Below the pieces are notes generated by a model. That model worked only from the letters and a program-made list of their open reading frames with translations, did not search any database and was not told the DNA's origin. Below are positions 54,958 through 63,453 of a stretch of DNA of 64,000 nt, piece after piece. Source of the DNA: Nannocystis pusilla (GTDB lineage Bacteria > Myxococcota_A > Polyangia > Nannocystales > Nannocystaceae); the NCBI RefSeq assembly GCF_020073745.1, contig NZ_JAIRAU010000027.1:390001-454000 (forward strand). The letters run 5' to 3'. The position numbers and the translations under genes were made by a program. Position 1 is the stretch's first letter; each line of letters starts with the position of its first letter.

Positions 54958-54977
54958 GAACCCCTGGAGAACTTCGG
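54958..54977 (-). repeat. Right 20-bp inverted repeat of a small cassette
   Basis: GAACCCCTGGAGAACTTCGG, exact inverted partner of 54338-54357, beginning one base after the stop codon. As RNA it could pair with the leader copy and circularise or mask the message. As DNA it could be a recombination end. Confidence 0.8.
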
Positions 54978-55138
54978 GCCGATGCGTCGTCCAGGCCTCG
55001 TGGACGGCCGAGTTCGGGAATACGCCGAGTTGACCTGGATTCAGGGCCGCGGCTCGGGTGTTCCATTGCAGGCAGCACGGGGGCCTTGCTCGCAGTGCCG
55101 GGGCGCCGGCGCGCGCGTCCGCGTGATAGCATGGGCGA

Positions 55139-56395
55139 GTGTCGGTTCGCCGGTTCGTTCTCGGGTGCGCGCTCGCGGGGGCGTGCACGGGGATTCAACC
55201 TGTCCTCGAGGACATGCCGGAAGTGGTGGCGGAGGACGAGGATGTCCCCGGGGGCAGGTCGCTCCACGGTCGGCCGCTGCAGCTGGCGGCCGTGACCGAC
55301 ACCTGGGTGAACCTCACCGTGCTGGCCGACGGCATGATCGCGGTGCACGGCCCCGGTGTGCTGGCGCTCGCGCCGGCCGGCTTCGGTCAGCTCGAGACCA
55401 AGCCCGCGTGGCTGCGCGAGTGGCCGCAGTGGCCGGGGGCGATGGGCGGGCGCTGGCCGGACGACGTGTTCGTCACCGCCCAGTGGGCCCTCACGCGCAC
55501 GGGCGTCGAGTTCGCGGTGTGGCGCTGGCGGAATCGGGCGTGGGCCAAGTGGAGGATCCCGGGCGCGCCGTTGCGGTTCGACTTCTACAGCGACTACGCG
55601 GTCGGGCACGACGGAGCGATCCTCGGCCTGCGCGGGTTCGCGGGGCCCGGGATCGGCGAGGACCCGGACGTGCTGCGGGCGATGCAGGCCCGAGATCCGG
55701 ACCTGCGGACGACGATCGACGTGCTGGCCGGCGGTGGGCCGCCGCCGTGGCCGCCGCTGCCGCCGGGGCGCGAGGGGCTGCAGCTGGCGGCGTTCGCCGA
55801 CGGGACGATGGTGGTGCTGCGGCGGGAGTCGTCGCTGCAGCGCTGGTCGCCGGGGGCGGGCGAATGGGCGGACTTGCCGGCGCTGCCCGGGCACGCGCCG
55901 GGTGTGAACGGGGGCGAGTCTGCGGTGATGGTCGGCCGCGATCCGGCGCGGCTGTACGTGCATCGCTGCGTGGAGAAGGACCGCCCGGTGCTCGAGCGGC
56001 TGACGGCCGGGGCGTGGCGGCCGGTCGCGCTGCCGCCGGGCGGCTGTGTGCGGTCGCTGGCGGAGGCGCCCGACGGGACGCTGTGGCTCGTCAACGACCG
56101 CGGGCTGTACCGGCGGGCGCCGGGGTCCGACAGCGCGCCCTGGGAGGAGGTCCCGCTGGCGCCGGTCGATGCGCCGGGCAAGCCGGTGGCGACGCTCGAC
56201 GGCTCGCCGCTGCCGCCGCAGGGGCCGGAGCCGGTGCGGGCGCGCCAGGTGGTGGCGCTGGATCGCGGGGAGGTGTGGGTCGTCGCGGAGCTCGGCAGCG
56301 GGGACGGCGGGTCGTCGCGCGAGGTGGTGCTGACGAACCGCACGGTGCTCGCGCCGCTCGTGCTGCGGTCGGCAGGCCGCTCGCCCGGCGGTTAA
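55139..56395 (+). CDS. Lipoprotein with beta-propeller-like repeats
   Basis: A 418-residue lipoprotein. MSVRRFVLGCALAGAC gives lipidated Cys16. Blade-like units recur: VTDTWVNLTVLADGMIAVHG, LAAFADGTMVVLRRESSLQR, CVRSLAEAPDGTLWLVNDRG, and VVALDRGEVWVVAELGSG. These suggest a six- or seven-bladed propeller. The N-terminal linker is built from two dispersed hairpins: 55201-55214 (TGTCC-TCGA-GGACA, encoding PVLEDMPE) and 55243-55256 (TGTCC-CCGG-GGGCA, encoding DVPGGR). No catalytic motif. GTG start at 55139. It converges on the beta-propeller gene at 56478 with a hairpin cluster in between. Confidence 0.7.
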   Translation: MSVRRFVLGCALAGACTGIQPVLEDMPEVVAEDEDVPGGRSLHGRPLQLAAVTDTWVNLTVLADGMIAVHGPGVLALAPAGFGQLETKPAWLREWPQWPGAMGGRWPDDVFVTAQWALTRTGVEFAVWRWRNRAWAKWRIPGAPLRFDFYSDYAVGHDGAILGLRGFAGPGIGEDPDVLRAMQARDPDLRTTIDVLAGGGPPPWPPLPPGREGLQLAAFADGTMVVLRRESSLQRWSPGAGEWADLPALPGHAPGVNGGESAVMVGRDPARLYVHRCVEKDRPVLERLTAGAWRPVALPPGGCVRSLAEAPDGTLWLVNDRGLYRRAPGSDSAPWEEVPLAPVDAPGKPVATLDGSPLPPQGPEPVRARQVVALDRGEVWVVAELGSGDGGSSREVVLTNRTVLAPLVLRSAGRSPGG

Positions 56396-56396
56396 G

Positions 56397-56477
56397 GGCA
56401 TGCCCCGAAGGGCAGGTCGTGAGGGGCAGGTCGTGGAGGGCATGTCCTCGGGGACATGCCTCTAGGGGCATGCCCGT
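56397..56477. repeat. Cluster of dispersed hairpins between convergent genes
   Basis: In 81 bases there are TGCCC-CGAA-GGGCA (56401-56414), CATGTCC-TCGG-GGACATG (56441-56458, perfect) and the overlapping CATGCCT-CTAG-GGGCATG (56455-56472, one T.G pair), plus GGGGCAGGTCGTG half units. The cluster fills the entire space between the two stops, consistent with a bidirectional transcript end. Confidence 0.8.
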
Positions 56478-57482
56478 TCAGCCCACCAGCAAGGCGATCG
56501 CGCCGATGACCGCGAGGGTGAGGACGAGGACGAGGACGATGGTGCCGACCGACGCCGCGGCTGGGGCGGCGGCGGGCTCGGCCTGGGCGGCGGCTTGCGG
56601 GCGGGCGGGCGCTGACGCGGGCTCGGGCGGGTGGACGGAGACCTGCACCATCCAGCGCCGGTGCTCGCGGCCGGGGTGGGTGTCGGTGCGGTGGAGGTCG
56701 CCGTTGCCGAGGTCGAACTTGTTGCCGTCGCCGCCGTCGAGGCCGACGGCGAGCCACGGCTCGGGGCCGAACTGCACGCCGGTGACGAGACGGTCCATGT
56801 AGCGCAGCTGGCCGATGCTGTCGCGGCCGGGCCATGACAGGACGATGACGAGGGCCTCGCCGAGGACCATGGCGATGGCGTCGCCGGCGAGCGAGCAGGC
56901 GACGGCCCGCACGGACAGGCCGGACGGGCAATTGGTGAGGTGGTGGACGGCGCCGTGCTCGAGGCGCAGCAGCTTGCCGGCGGTGGCGACGACCCAGAAG
57001 CCGCGCGCGTTCCAGGCGGCGGCGACGACCGGGTCGTCGATCTGGACCTCGTGCACGAGGCCGGCGGGCCCGAACACCCCGACCTTGCCGCGCTCGTCGG
57101 CGACGAGCAGCTGGCCGCCGACGCCCCACGCGACGACGGTGGCGTCGGGCCAGGCGTGGCGCCGACCGGGGCCGCTCGGGGTCAGCTCGACGACGCCGTC
57201 CGAGGTGGCCACGAGGACATGTCCCGAAGGCGCGACGGCGGCCGCGCGCGCGAGCTCGCCGGCGTCGGCGGTGGCCCGCTGGACGTCCTTGTGCGGGTCG
57301 TGCCACACGGCCTGGCCGTCCTCGTCGACGCTGACGACGCTGTCGGTCGTGGCGCCGACTGCGACGAGCGGGGACTTGCAGTCGCGGCGCCAGCGGGGGC
57401 CCTCGCTCGGGCCGTCGTGGACGAGGAGCTCGCCGTCGTCGGCGAGCACGAGGTTGCGGCCGCTGCTGTCAAACGCGATCAT
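56478..57482 (-). CDS. WD40/propeller-like protein with C-terminal membrane anchor
   Basis: A 334-residue protein without a signal peptide. Blades are seen as IAFDSSGRNLVLADDGELLV, DSVVSVDEDGQAVWHDP, AVAPSGHVLVATSDGVVELT and VAAAWNARGFWVVATAGKLL. A Pro/Ala linker (~280-310) precedes a single C-terminal membrane segment (TIVLVLVLTLAVIGAIALLV), so the propeller probably faces the cytoplasm as a tail-anchored protein. Myxobacterial propellers of this type are usually protein-binding. A GGACATGTCC core (57215-57224) encodes SGHVLVA in frame. ATG at 57482. The next ~275 bases hold no gene. Confidence 0.7.
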   Translation of the reverse strand: MIAFDSSGRNLVLADDGELLVHDGPSEGPRWRRDCKSPLVAVGATTDSVVSVDEDGQAVWHDPHKDVQRATADAGELARAAAVAPSGHVLVATSDGVVELTPSGPGRRHAWPDATVVAWGVGGQLLVADERGKVGVFGPAGLVHEVQIDDPVVAAAWNARGFWVVATAGKLLRLEHGAVHHLTNCPSGLSVRAVACSLAGDAIAMVLGEALVIVLSWPGRDSIGQLRYMDRLVTGVQFGPEPWLAVGLDGGDGNKFDLGNGDLHRTDTHPGREHRRWMVQVSVHPPEPASAPARPQAAAQAEPAAAPAAASVGTIVLVLVLTLAVIGAIALLVG

Positions 57483-57757
57483 GCGCGAGCGCCGTAACAC
57501 GGGGCGCGCCGGCGCGCAACGGGTGCATGACCGCAGCTACGGGGGCGTAACGGCGGTTCGAGGCGGCAGGGTCGGGCGGCGGACGAGGGTGAGCGATCGT
57601 TCCCTGTCGGGGTGAGCTGTTCGGGGCGTGCCGTCGTGCAGGTCGATGCATTGCCGGCATCGGTGGCCCTGACTCACGCGGACGTTCGCGTCGCTGTCGC
57701 GACTCCGCCGGGCCGCGTTGTTCCTGTCGTCGCGCCGCTCGTCGGCGGCGGTGCGAC

Positions 57758-58663
57758 TCACAGGGTGAACGGAAACAGCAGGTCGGCGGGGCTGTCGACG
57801 CGGCAGGCGATGACGAAGTCGTTGCACCTGCCCTGCTCGCAGGTGAGCGCGGCGCACTCGCGGTCTCGCTGGCACGCGGCGCCGTGGGCCTTGAGCGGGA
57901 GACATTCGCCGTCCTGGCTGCACCAGGCGTCAGGGCTGCACTCGGCGAAGCGGCCGCACTTCTGGCCGAAGCCGACCTCGGGCACGCACACCCGGCTCGC
58001 GGCGCTGCACCACGAGCCTGCCTCGCAGGCGAAGAGGGTCTTGCCGTCGGCGGACAGGCACACCTCGCCGCGGCCGACAGTGGGGATGGCGCCGCGCTGC
58101 TCGCAGCTGGCGGTGCCGAGGACGCCGCAGGCCATGTCGACGCCGGCGCACACGTCGGCGAAGGCGGCGACGTCGAGCGAGGCGAACTCGCCGCAAAGGC
58201 CGCCGGGCGGGACGTCGCCGCGGAACACCTCGCAGCCGCGGCTGCAGGCTCCCTGGTCGTCGTGGTACTCGGACCGGGTCGCGCAGCCGCGCGCGGCGAC
58301 CTTGTCGTGGAGGACGGCGGCGGCGCAGACGGGGTCGTAGTGCGGGGCGCCCCCCCGCGCGGCGCTGCGCACGGCCTCGAACAGGGCGCTGAAGCGGGTG
58401 ACGCAGCGCGGGTCGAGGTCGCAGCCGCAGGCGGCCTTCTCACCGCAGACGGCGGCGGCGAAGCGAGCGGCGAACTCGTCCTCGGCGATCGGGACGAGGT
58501 CGGGGCAGGCGTCGAGGACGGCGACGTCGATCGGCGCGGTGGTGACGACGGCCTCGGTGGTGCCGGTGGTGACGCCGGGCTCGGTGGCCGAGGCGCCCGG
58601 GAGCGCCGGCGGGCCGTTGCAGGCGCAGACGAGGGCCGCGAAGACGATGACGAGACGACGCAT
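57758..58663 (-). CDS. Cys-rich lipoprotein
   Basis: A 301-residue lipoprotein. MRRLVIVFAALVCAC ends at Cys15, followed by a Thr/Ala linker. The secreted part contains about 24 Cys in a regular order: VCGEKAACGCDLDPRCV, CSRGCEVF, CAGVDMACGVLGTASCEQRG, CEAGSWCSAASRVC, CGRFAECSPDAWCSQDGECL, CQRDRECAALTCEQGRCND. The last repeats (xxxCxxDxxCxxxxCxxGxC) resemble short EGF-like or Dickkopf-like modules seen in other myxobacterial surface lipoproteins. Function unknown. ATG at 58663. It is followed on its 5' side by a duplicated hairpin-bearing segment. Confidence 0.75.
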   Translation of the reverse strand: MRRLVIVFAALVCACNGPPALPGASATEPGVTTGTTEAVVTTAPIDVAVLDACPDLVPIAEDEFAARFAAAVCGEKAACGCDLDPRCVTRFSALFEAVRSAARGGAPHYDPVCAAAVLHDKVAARGCATRSEYHDDQGACSRGCEVFRGDVPPGGLCGEFASLDVAAFADVCAGVDMACGVLGTASCEQRGAIPTVGRGEVCLSADGKTLFACEAGSWCSAASRVCVPEVGFGQKCGRFAECSPDAWCSQDGECLPLKAHGAACQRDRECAALTCEQGRCNDFVIACRVDSPADLLFPFTL

Positions 58664-58712
58664 GCTCGACCTCCTCGGCGATCAGTGTCCCCCGTCGCCC
58701 GCGCCCGGCAAG

Positions 58713-58855
58713 CGGCCGGGGCCGTGCCCCGCGGCCGCTCGCCTGTCTGGTCATCAGGACATGTTCATCGGAACATGGCCGATCGTGCATCTTGCCGTCG
58801 ACGAGCGACCGGGGCCGTGCCCGCGGCCGCTCGCCTGTCTGGTCTTCGGGACATG
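58713..58855. repeat. Direct duplication carrying dispersed hairpins
   Basis: The ~50-base segment containing GGGGCCGTGCCC, GCGGCCGCTCGCCTGTCTGG and a hairpin core occurs at ~58713-58762 and ~58805-58855. Within the first copy, CATGTTC-ATCG-GAACATG (58760-58777) is a perfect stem in which both arms carry a base change relative to CATGTCC/GGACATG. Confidence 0.7.
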
Positions 58856-58892
58856 GGCGCCGGCACATGGCCCTTCGCGCATGGCGAACGGG

Positions 58893-59870
58893 TCAGGAGC
58901 CGATGGCGAGCAGGACCTTGCCGCCGCGCTGCTGCTGCTCGGCGTGGCGCACGGCCTCGCGGACGCGCTCGAGCGGGTAGGTGGCCTCGATCGGGGTGGT
59001 CAGCTCGCCGGCGGACAGGAGGCCGATCAGCTCGCCGAAGGCCCGGGCGACCTCCTCGCGCGGGGTGTGCTGGAACCAGTTGACGAGCCAGAAGCCGCGC
59101 AGGACGATGTTGCGGAACACGAGGTCGACGCCGGAGATCTGGCACGCCTCGCCCGAGAGCAGGCCGTAGTTGACGACGACGCCGCCGGGGCTGAGGGCGG
59201 CGGCCAGGCGCGCGGTGGCGCTGCCGCCGATGGCGTCGACGGCGTAGCGCAGGGCGCCGTCGCCGACGAGCGCCTTGACGCGCTCGGGCAGGTCGGGGCC
59301 GTCGACCAGCACGGCCTCGGCGCCCCAGCTCTTGAGCCTGTCCTCGAGGCCAGGTCGACGGACGACCGCGATCCCGCGCGCGCCGGCCTTTTTGGCGAGC
59401 GTGAAGAAGCTGCGGCCGACGCCGGAGTTGGCGGCGTTCTTGATCACCCACTGGCCCGGCTGCAGCTGGGCGTCGTGGATCAGCGCGCGGGCGGTCAGCG
59501 GGTTGACGGTGAGCATGGCCAGCTGCTCGCTCGGCAGGCCGGGCGGGAGGGCGAACAGGCCGCCGGCGCTGACGACCTGGCGCTCGCGCCAGGTGCCGCC
59601 GCCGAGCAGGACGCGGTCGCCGACGCGGATGTGCTCGACGCCGGGGCCGATGGCGGTGACGACCCCGACGCCCTCGAGGCCGGCGATCGCCGGCAAGGTC
59701 GGGACGATGCCGTACTGGCCGCGCAGGTTGAGCAGGTCGGCCGGGTTGACCGGCGCGGCGAGCAGGTCGACGGCGGCCTGCCCGGGCCCGGGCGGTGGAG
59801 GTGCGGGGAGGTCGACGACGTCGGCGACCTCATCGGGGGCGCCGAAGCGGGAGAACTGAACGGCTCGCAT
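58893..59870 (-). CDS. Zinc-free MDR oxidoreductase, trans-2-enoyl-CoA reductase-like
   Basis: A 325-residue medium-chain dehydrogenase/reductase. It lacks the zinc-binding Cys/His of alcohol dehydrogenases and resembles the quinone oxidoreductase/MECR (Etr1) branch. Landmarks are AAPVNPADLLNLRGQYG, LEGVGVVTAIGPGVEHIRVG, WVIKNAANSGVGRSFFTLAK (the NADPH turn), and NYGLLSGEACQISGVDLVFR. MECR enzymes reduce trans-2-enoyl-CoA or -ACP with NADPH, but this substrate is inferred from similarity. The segment RRPGLEDRLKSWGAEAV includes a hairpin-derived PGLEDRL (59337-59354). ATG at 59870. No pathway partner is adjacent. Confidence 0.8.
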   Translation of the reverse strand: MRAVQFSRFGAPDEVADVVDLPAPPPPGPGQAAVDLLAAPVNPADLLNLRGQYGIVPTLPAIAGLEGVGVVTAIGPGVEHIRVGDRVLLGGGTWRERQVVSAGGLFALPPGLPSEQLAMLTVNPLTARALIHDAQLQPGQWVIKNAANSGVGRSFFTLAKKAGARGIAVVRRPGLEDRLKSWGAEAVLVDGPDLPERVKALVGDGALRYAVDAIGGSATARLAAALSPGGVVVNYGLLSGEACQISGVDLVFRNIVLRGFWLVNWFQHTPREEVARAFGELIGLLSAGELTTPIEATYPLERVREAVRHAEQQQRGGKVLLAIGS

Positions 59871-59981
59871 GGGCGGAACTTAGCACCGCCAGGGGCGGAA
59901 TCTTACGCAGTTGCGGTCGAGATCGCCGTCCGCGATCGCAGCGGCCGACCGCGAGGGGGACGAGGGCACGCCGGCTGTCGC

Positions 59982-60809
59982 TCAGAAGCGGCCGGACAGG
60001 GTCAGGCCGGCGTAGTTGAAGCTCAGGGTCGGCTGCAGCCGGATCTGGTTGCGGGTGATGTAGTGCATCAGCTTGAGGTCCCTCCTGTAGACGGCGCCGT
60101 GGGTCAAGAGGCCGACGCCGACGACGCTCATCGTCTGGCCGATGCCGATGCCGGCGAGGTAACCACCCATGCGCCGGCCCATGCACCCGGTGAACTCGGG
60201 GATGTTGCCGTCGTCGCCGAGTTCGCCGCCGGTCATGTCGATCACGGGGTGACGATCGTTGCAGGTGGCGAAGCCGAGAGCGTCGGCGAACGAGCCGATC
60301 CGGACGCCGAGGTAGGTGATGATGCCGGCGGTCAGGAGGCCGGCGCCGAGGCCGATCTGCAGGCCGGCCCGCTGCTGGCGTTCGCCGGCGAAGGCGGTGC
60401 GGTGGGCGTCCCAGCGGCCGCGCATGGAGCTGCCGCCGGCGGCGAAGGCGAACGCGGCGGTGTTGGAGAGGAGGCCGATCGGGGCGAGGATCCCGAGCGC
60501 CGCGCCGCCGAAGGCGCAGTCGTCGAGGGCCGAGTAGTCCTGCGATTCGGGGTCGTAGCTGGCGCCGCGGCACAACCGGCTGGCGACGATCACCCGGCCC
60601 AGGTTGGCGCCGAGGCCGATGCCGCCGAACACGCCGGCGGTGGCGAGCAGGCCGGTGCCGCGCCAGCGCGGCTCGGGCGGGCGGGCCGAGGCAGGGGCCG
60701 GCGCGGTGAGCGAGGCGCTGTCGGTCGCGGGGGCAGGCGCGGGGCCTTCGGGCGACGCGGGCTGGGCGGCGAGGACGACGGAGAGGGCGAGGGATACGCT
60801 GGAAACCAT
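59982..60809 (-). CDS. Secreted/membrane hypothetical protein
   Basis: A 275-residue protein. MVSSVSLALSVVLAAQPASP is a signal peptide, then a Pro/Ala linker. Four hydrophobic stretches follow (LLATAGVFGGIGLGANLG; GGAALGILAPIGLLSNTAAF; LGAGLLTAGIITYLGVRIG; GGYLAGIGIGQTMSVVGVGL). The C-terminus (YITRNQIRLQPTLSFNYAGL, ending TLSGRF with terminal Phe) is typical of an outer-membrane protein. Two Cys pairs occur in the loops (RLCRGASYDPESQDYSALDD, C; CNDRHPVIDM; CMGRRMG). I do not recognise a family. ATG at 60809. A perfect hairpin sits 19 bases upstream. Confidence 0.6.
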   Translation of the reverse strand: MVSSVSLALSVVLAAQPASPEGPAPAPATDSASLTAPAPASARPPEPRWRGTGLLATAGVFGGIGLGANLGRVIVASRLCRGASYDPESQDYSALDDCAFGGAALGILAPIGLLSNTAAFAFAAGGSSMRGRWDAHRTAFAGERQQRAGLQIGLGAGLLTAGIITYLGVRIGSFADALGFATCNDRHPVIDMTGGELGDDGNIPEFTGCMGRRMGGYLAGIGIGQTMSVVGVGLLTHGAVYRRDLKLMHYITRNQIRLQPTLSFNYAGLTLSGRF

Positions 60810-60827
60810 GGTAGTGCTTCCGATCGG

Positions 60828-60843
60828 ATGTCCCGGAGGACAT
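60828..60843. repeat. Dispersed hairpin, ATGTCC-CGGA-GGACAT
   Basis: Perfect 6-bp stem with CGGA loop, 19 bases upstream of the 60809 start. The following 225 bases up to the aminotransferase stop contain a repeated GGTGACCACG and no gene. Confidence 0.75.
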
Positions 60844-61069
60844 GTGTTGCGATTCACCACGGGGCCGGCGCGAACACGTCGCGCTGGGGCGGTCCGGTGA
60901 CCACGGGCGGCGGTTCACCGCGGAGCGGGCGCGAGGGGGTGGCGCCGCGCGGTCCGTTCGGTGACCACGATCGGGTAGCTACCAATTCGGTGGCGACGGA
61001 TCACTCGCGCCGGACCGCGACCTCACCGCGCGCGGGTGCGGCGGCGTGAAACCCGGCCCCGCGCGGCGC

Positions 61070-62296
61070 TCAGGCACGCACGGAAGTGATGGATTCTGCA
61101 ACGACGTCGGTCAGCAGGTCGGCGACGATGTGCGCTTCTTCCACCGTGAGGCACAGCGGCGGGCAGATGAAGAGCAGGTTGTCGCGGCAGGGGACGTAGG
61201 CGCCGCGCTCGAGCAGGCGCGCGGCGATCGGGGCGGCCGGGCGGTCGAGCTCGAGGCAGCGCATGAGGCCGAGGCCGCGGGCGTCGCGGACGGCGGCGCG
61301 CGTGGCTGGTCTTTGGGACATGTCCGAAAAGCGCTCGGCGAGCACGGCCCCGACCTGGTCGGCGCGCTCGGGCAGGCGCTGCTCGGCGTACACCTCGATG
61401 GCGCCGAGCGCGGCGGCGCAGCCGACGGGGTGGGCGTAGTGGGTGACGCCGCACCACAGCTTGTGCTCGTCGAAGTGGGCGGCGACCGCCCGCGAGACCA
61501 TGACCGCCGACAGCGGGGCGTAGCCGCTGGTGAGGCCTTTGCCCAGGACCATGAGGTCGGGCGTGACGCCCCAGTGCTCGCGCGCGAACCACCGGCCGGT
61601 GCGGCCGAAGCCGCTGAAGATCTCGTCGTCGACCAGCAGGATGCCGTGGCGGTCGCACACGGCCCGCACGGCCGGCCAGAAGTCGGCGGGCGGGTGCTGC
61701 ATGCCGTTGGTGCCGGTGAAGCCCTCGAGCACGATCGCGGCGATGGTGTCGGGGCCCTCGCGCTCGACGACCTCGTGCAGGCTCTTCACCCACGCCGAGG
61801 GCTCGCCGGCGGGCACGGGGTAGGGGTCGTCGATGTAAATCGCGGGCGGGAGGTCCCTGGCGAACGGGGCGCGGCGCGGGTCGCCGCCGATGCCGAGGGT
61901 GGCCAGGGTGGCGCCGTGGTAGCTGCGGCGGCGGGCGACGATCTTGCTGCGGCCGGTGTAGAGGCGGGCGATCTTGATCGCGTTCTCGACCGCCTCGGCG
62001 CCGCCGGAGGCGAGGAAGGCCCGCTCGAGGCCGGTGCGCTCGGCCAGCGCGGCGCTCAGCTGCTCGCGCACGTCGAGGCGCATGTTGGGGCCGGCGACCG
62101 GGAGCTCGCGGATCTGCGCGATCATCCGCTCCTGGATGTGGGCCACGCCGTGGCCGGCGTTGACGTTGTAGGTCTGGCTCTCGAGGTCCCACAGCCAGCC
62201 GTGCTCGCGCGTGCGGAAGCGGGCGCCCTCGGCGGCGTCGACGGTGAGCGGGTGGGCGTGGCGCTGGGCGGTCCAGGTGTAGAAGATATGGCTCAT
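61070..62296 (-). CDS. Class III PLP-dependent aminotransferase
   Basis: A 408-residue fold-type I aminotransferase. Landmarks are SGGAEAVENAIKIARLYTG, RSYHGATLATLGIGG, LLVDDEIFSGFGRTGRWFAR (PLP-ring Asp), and LMVLGKGLTSGYAPLSAVMV with the Schiff-base Lys. It belongs to the omega-amino-acid/DAPA-type group, but the substrate is unknown. Partial hairpin GGTCTTTGGGACATGTCC (~61308-61325) is in frame near the C-terminus, encoding FSDMSQRPA. The ATG at 62296 overlaps the previous gene's stop (ATGA), and a GGGACATGTCC core immediately follows the overlap. It is the last gene of a coupled three-gene operon. Confidence 0.88.
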   Translation of the reverse strand: MSHIFYTWTAQRHAHPLTVDAAEGARFRTREHGWLWDLESQTYNVNAGHGVAHIQERMIAQIRELPVAGPNMRLDVREQLSAALAERTGLERAFLASGGAEAVENAIKIARLYTGRSKIVARRRSYHGATLATLGIGGDPRRAPFARDLPPAIYIDDPYPVPAGEPSAWVKSLHEVVEREGPDTIAAIVLEGFTGTNGMQHPPADFWPAVRAVCDRHGILLVDDEIFSGFGRTGRWFAREHWGVTPDLMVLGKGLTSGYAPLSAVMVSRAVAAHFDEHKLWCGVTHYAHPVGCAAALGAIEVYAEQRLPERADQVGAVLAERFSDMSQRPATRAAVRDARGLGLMRCLELDRPAAPIAARLLERGAYVPCRDNLLFICPPLCLTVEEAHIVADLLTDVVAESITSVRA

Positions 62297-63453
62297 GGGA
62301 CATGTCCTCCGCGCCAGCGATCGAGCTTGACGACGGTGGGCGGCTCGACCTGGCCGCAGCCGCGGCCGACGAGGACCTCGCCGCGGGTGAGGTCGACGAT
62401 CATGCGGCCGCAGGTCCTGGAGGCCGAGGGGTCGCCGCCGGCGTCGTCGATGTGCGAGCAGACCGAGCGCGGGTAGCCCTCGTGGCTCGAGAGCATGGTC
62501 CACAGCGCGCGCGCGTCCTGCGGGCGCTGCTGGACGTAGAGGGTGGTGGCCAGCTCCATGCGGCGGAACGAGGTGCTGGCCTTCGGGACAGCTTCGTGGC
62601 GGCGCAGGACGGGGTCGAAGCAGTGGTTGGTGTGGAGGTGGGCCGCGCGCGCGCCGTGCTGGGTGACGACCTTGAGCTGGCCGGAGGTCTCGACGCCGAA
62701 GAATTCGCGGCCGTCGGCGATCATGTAGTGGTGGCCCGAGGACAGGCGGGTGCGCAGCAGCAGGTCGCGGGCCTCGCGGGCGCCGGCGCAGGCCAGCATC
62801 GCGCGCACGAGCGCCGGCCAGACGACGCCGACCTGGCCGTCGGTGCTCGACAGGTTGTTGATGGTGACGGCGACGCCGCGGGCGCTGACGCCGGTCATGC
62901 CGAGGCAGCCGGTGAGGGTGAAGCAGACGACCTCGTCGTCGCCGCCGCGCGGCTTGATCCGGATCGCCCGCACGTACGGCTCGGCGGTCCCGTGCATGTC
63001 CCAGGTCTGGCCGAGCACCGGGGCGCCCTGCCCGGGCAGGTAGACGGCGGTGCAGCCGCCGGGGTCGTCGGCGGTGTTGAGGTCGTGGAAGGTGTCCGAA
63101 ACGACAGGGTCCTCGGGACATGGCCCTTCGAGCACGCTCGGGGGGACGTCGCGGAGGTCGGTGTAGTGGTTGAGGACGACGACCGCCTCGGGCGCGACGG
63201 CGGCGCCGCGGGCGATGCCCCGCAGCTCGGCCGCGAGCGGGGCGGAGAAGTTGTCGAGCAGCGGCAGGTGCAGGCGGGCGATCGCGTCGAGCTGGCCGCG
63301 GTCCTTGAACGAGCCCTTCTTGAGCGCGAGTGCGGCGCGGATCTCCGCCAGCTCGCGGATCTCGGCGCGCCACATCTCGCCGTGGGCCTCGCCGCGGCGT
63401 GCGGGGTCGTCCTGATCGAACAGGACCGGGTCGAACGGGGTCGAGGTGGTCAC
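62293..63453 (-). CDS. C45-family Ntn hydrolase / acyltransferase-like protein
   Basis: A 386-residue member of the C45 (isopenicillin-N acyltransferase-like) N-terminal nucleophile group. The helical N-terminal part (residues 1-130) includes FDQDDPARRGEAHGEMWRAE and FSAPLAAELRGIARGAAVAP. The autoprocessing site is DDPGGCTAVYLPGQGAPVLG, where Cys would become the nucleophile, followed by TWDMHG. Downstream come VCFTLTGCLGMTGVSARGVA, VTINNLSSTDGQVGVVWPAL and HTNHCFD. Such enzymes hydrolyse or transfer acyl groups on amides. The GTG at 63453 overlaps the upstream stop (GTGA), and its own stop overlaps the aminotransferase ATG, so translation is coupled throughout. In-frame hairpin remnants lie near 63095-63128. 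Confidence 0.82.
   Translation of the reverse strand: MTTSTPFDPVLFDQDDPARRGEAHGEMWRAEIRELAEIRAALALKKGSFKDRGQLDAIARLHLPLLDNFSAPLAAELRGIARGAAVAPEAVVVLNHYTDLRDVPPSVLEGPCPEDPVVSDTFHDLNTADDPGGCTAVYLPGQGAPVLGQTWDMHGTAEPYVRAIRIKPRGGDDEVVCFTLTGCLGMTGVSARGVAVTINNLSSTDGQVGVVWPALVRAMLACAGAREARDLLLRTRLSSGHHYMIADGREFFGVETSGQLKVVTQHGARAAHLHTNHCFDPVLRRHEAVPKASTSFRRMELATTLYVQQRPQDARALWTMLSSHEGYPRSVCSHIDDAGGDPSASRTCGRMIVDLTRGEVLVGRGCGQVEPPTVVKLDRWRGGHVP

Noticed and set aside
54338-54977. Insertion sequence
   Set aside because: Inverted ends are present, but there is no transposase and no target-site duplication, so it is reported as a cassette of unknown type.
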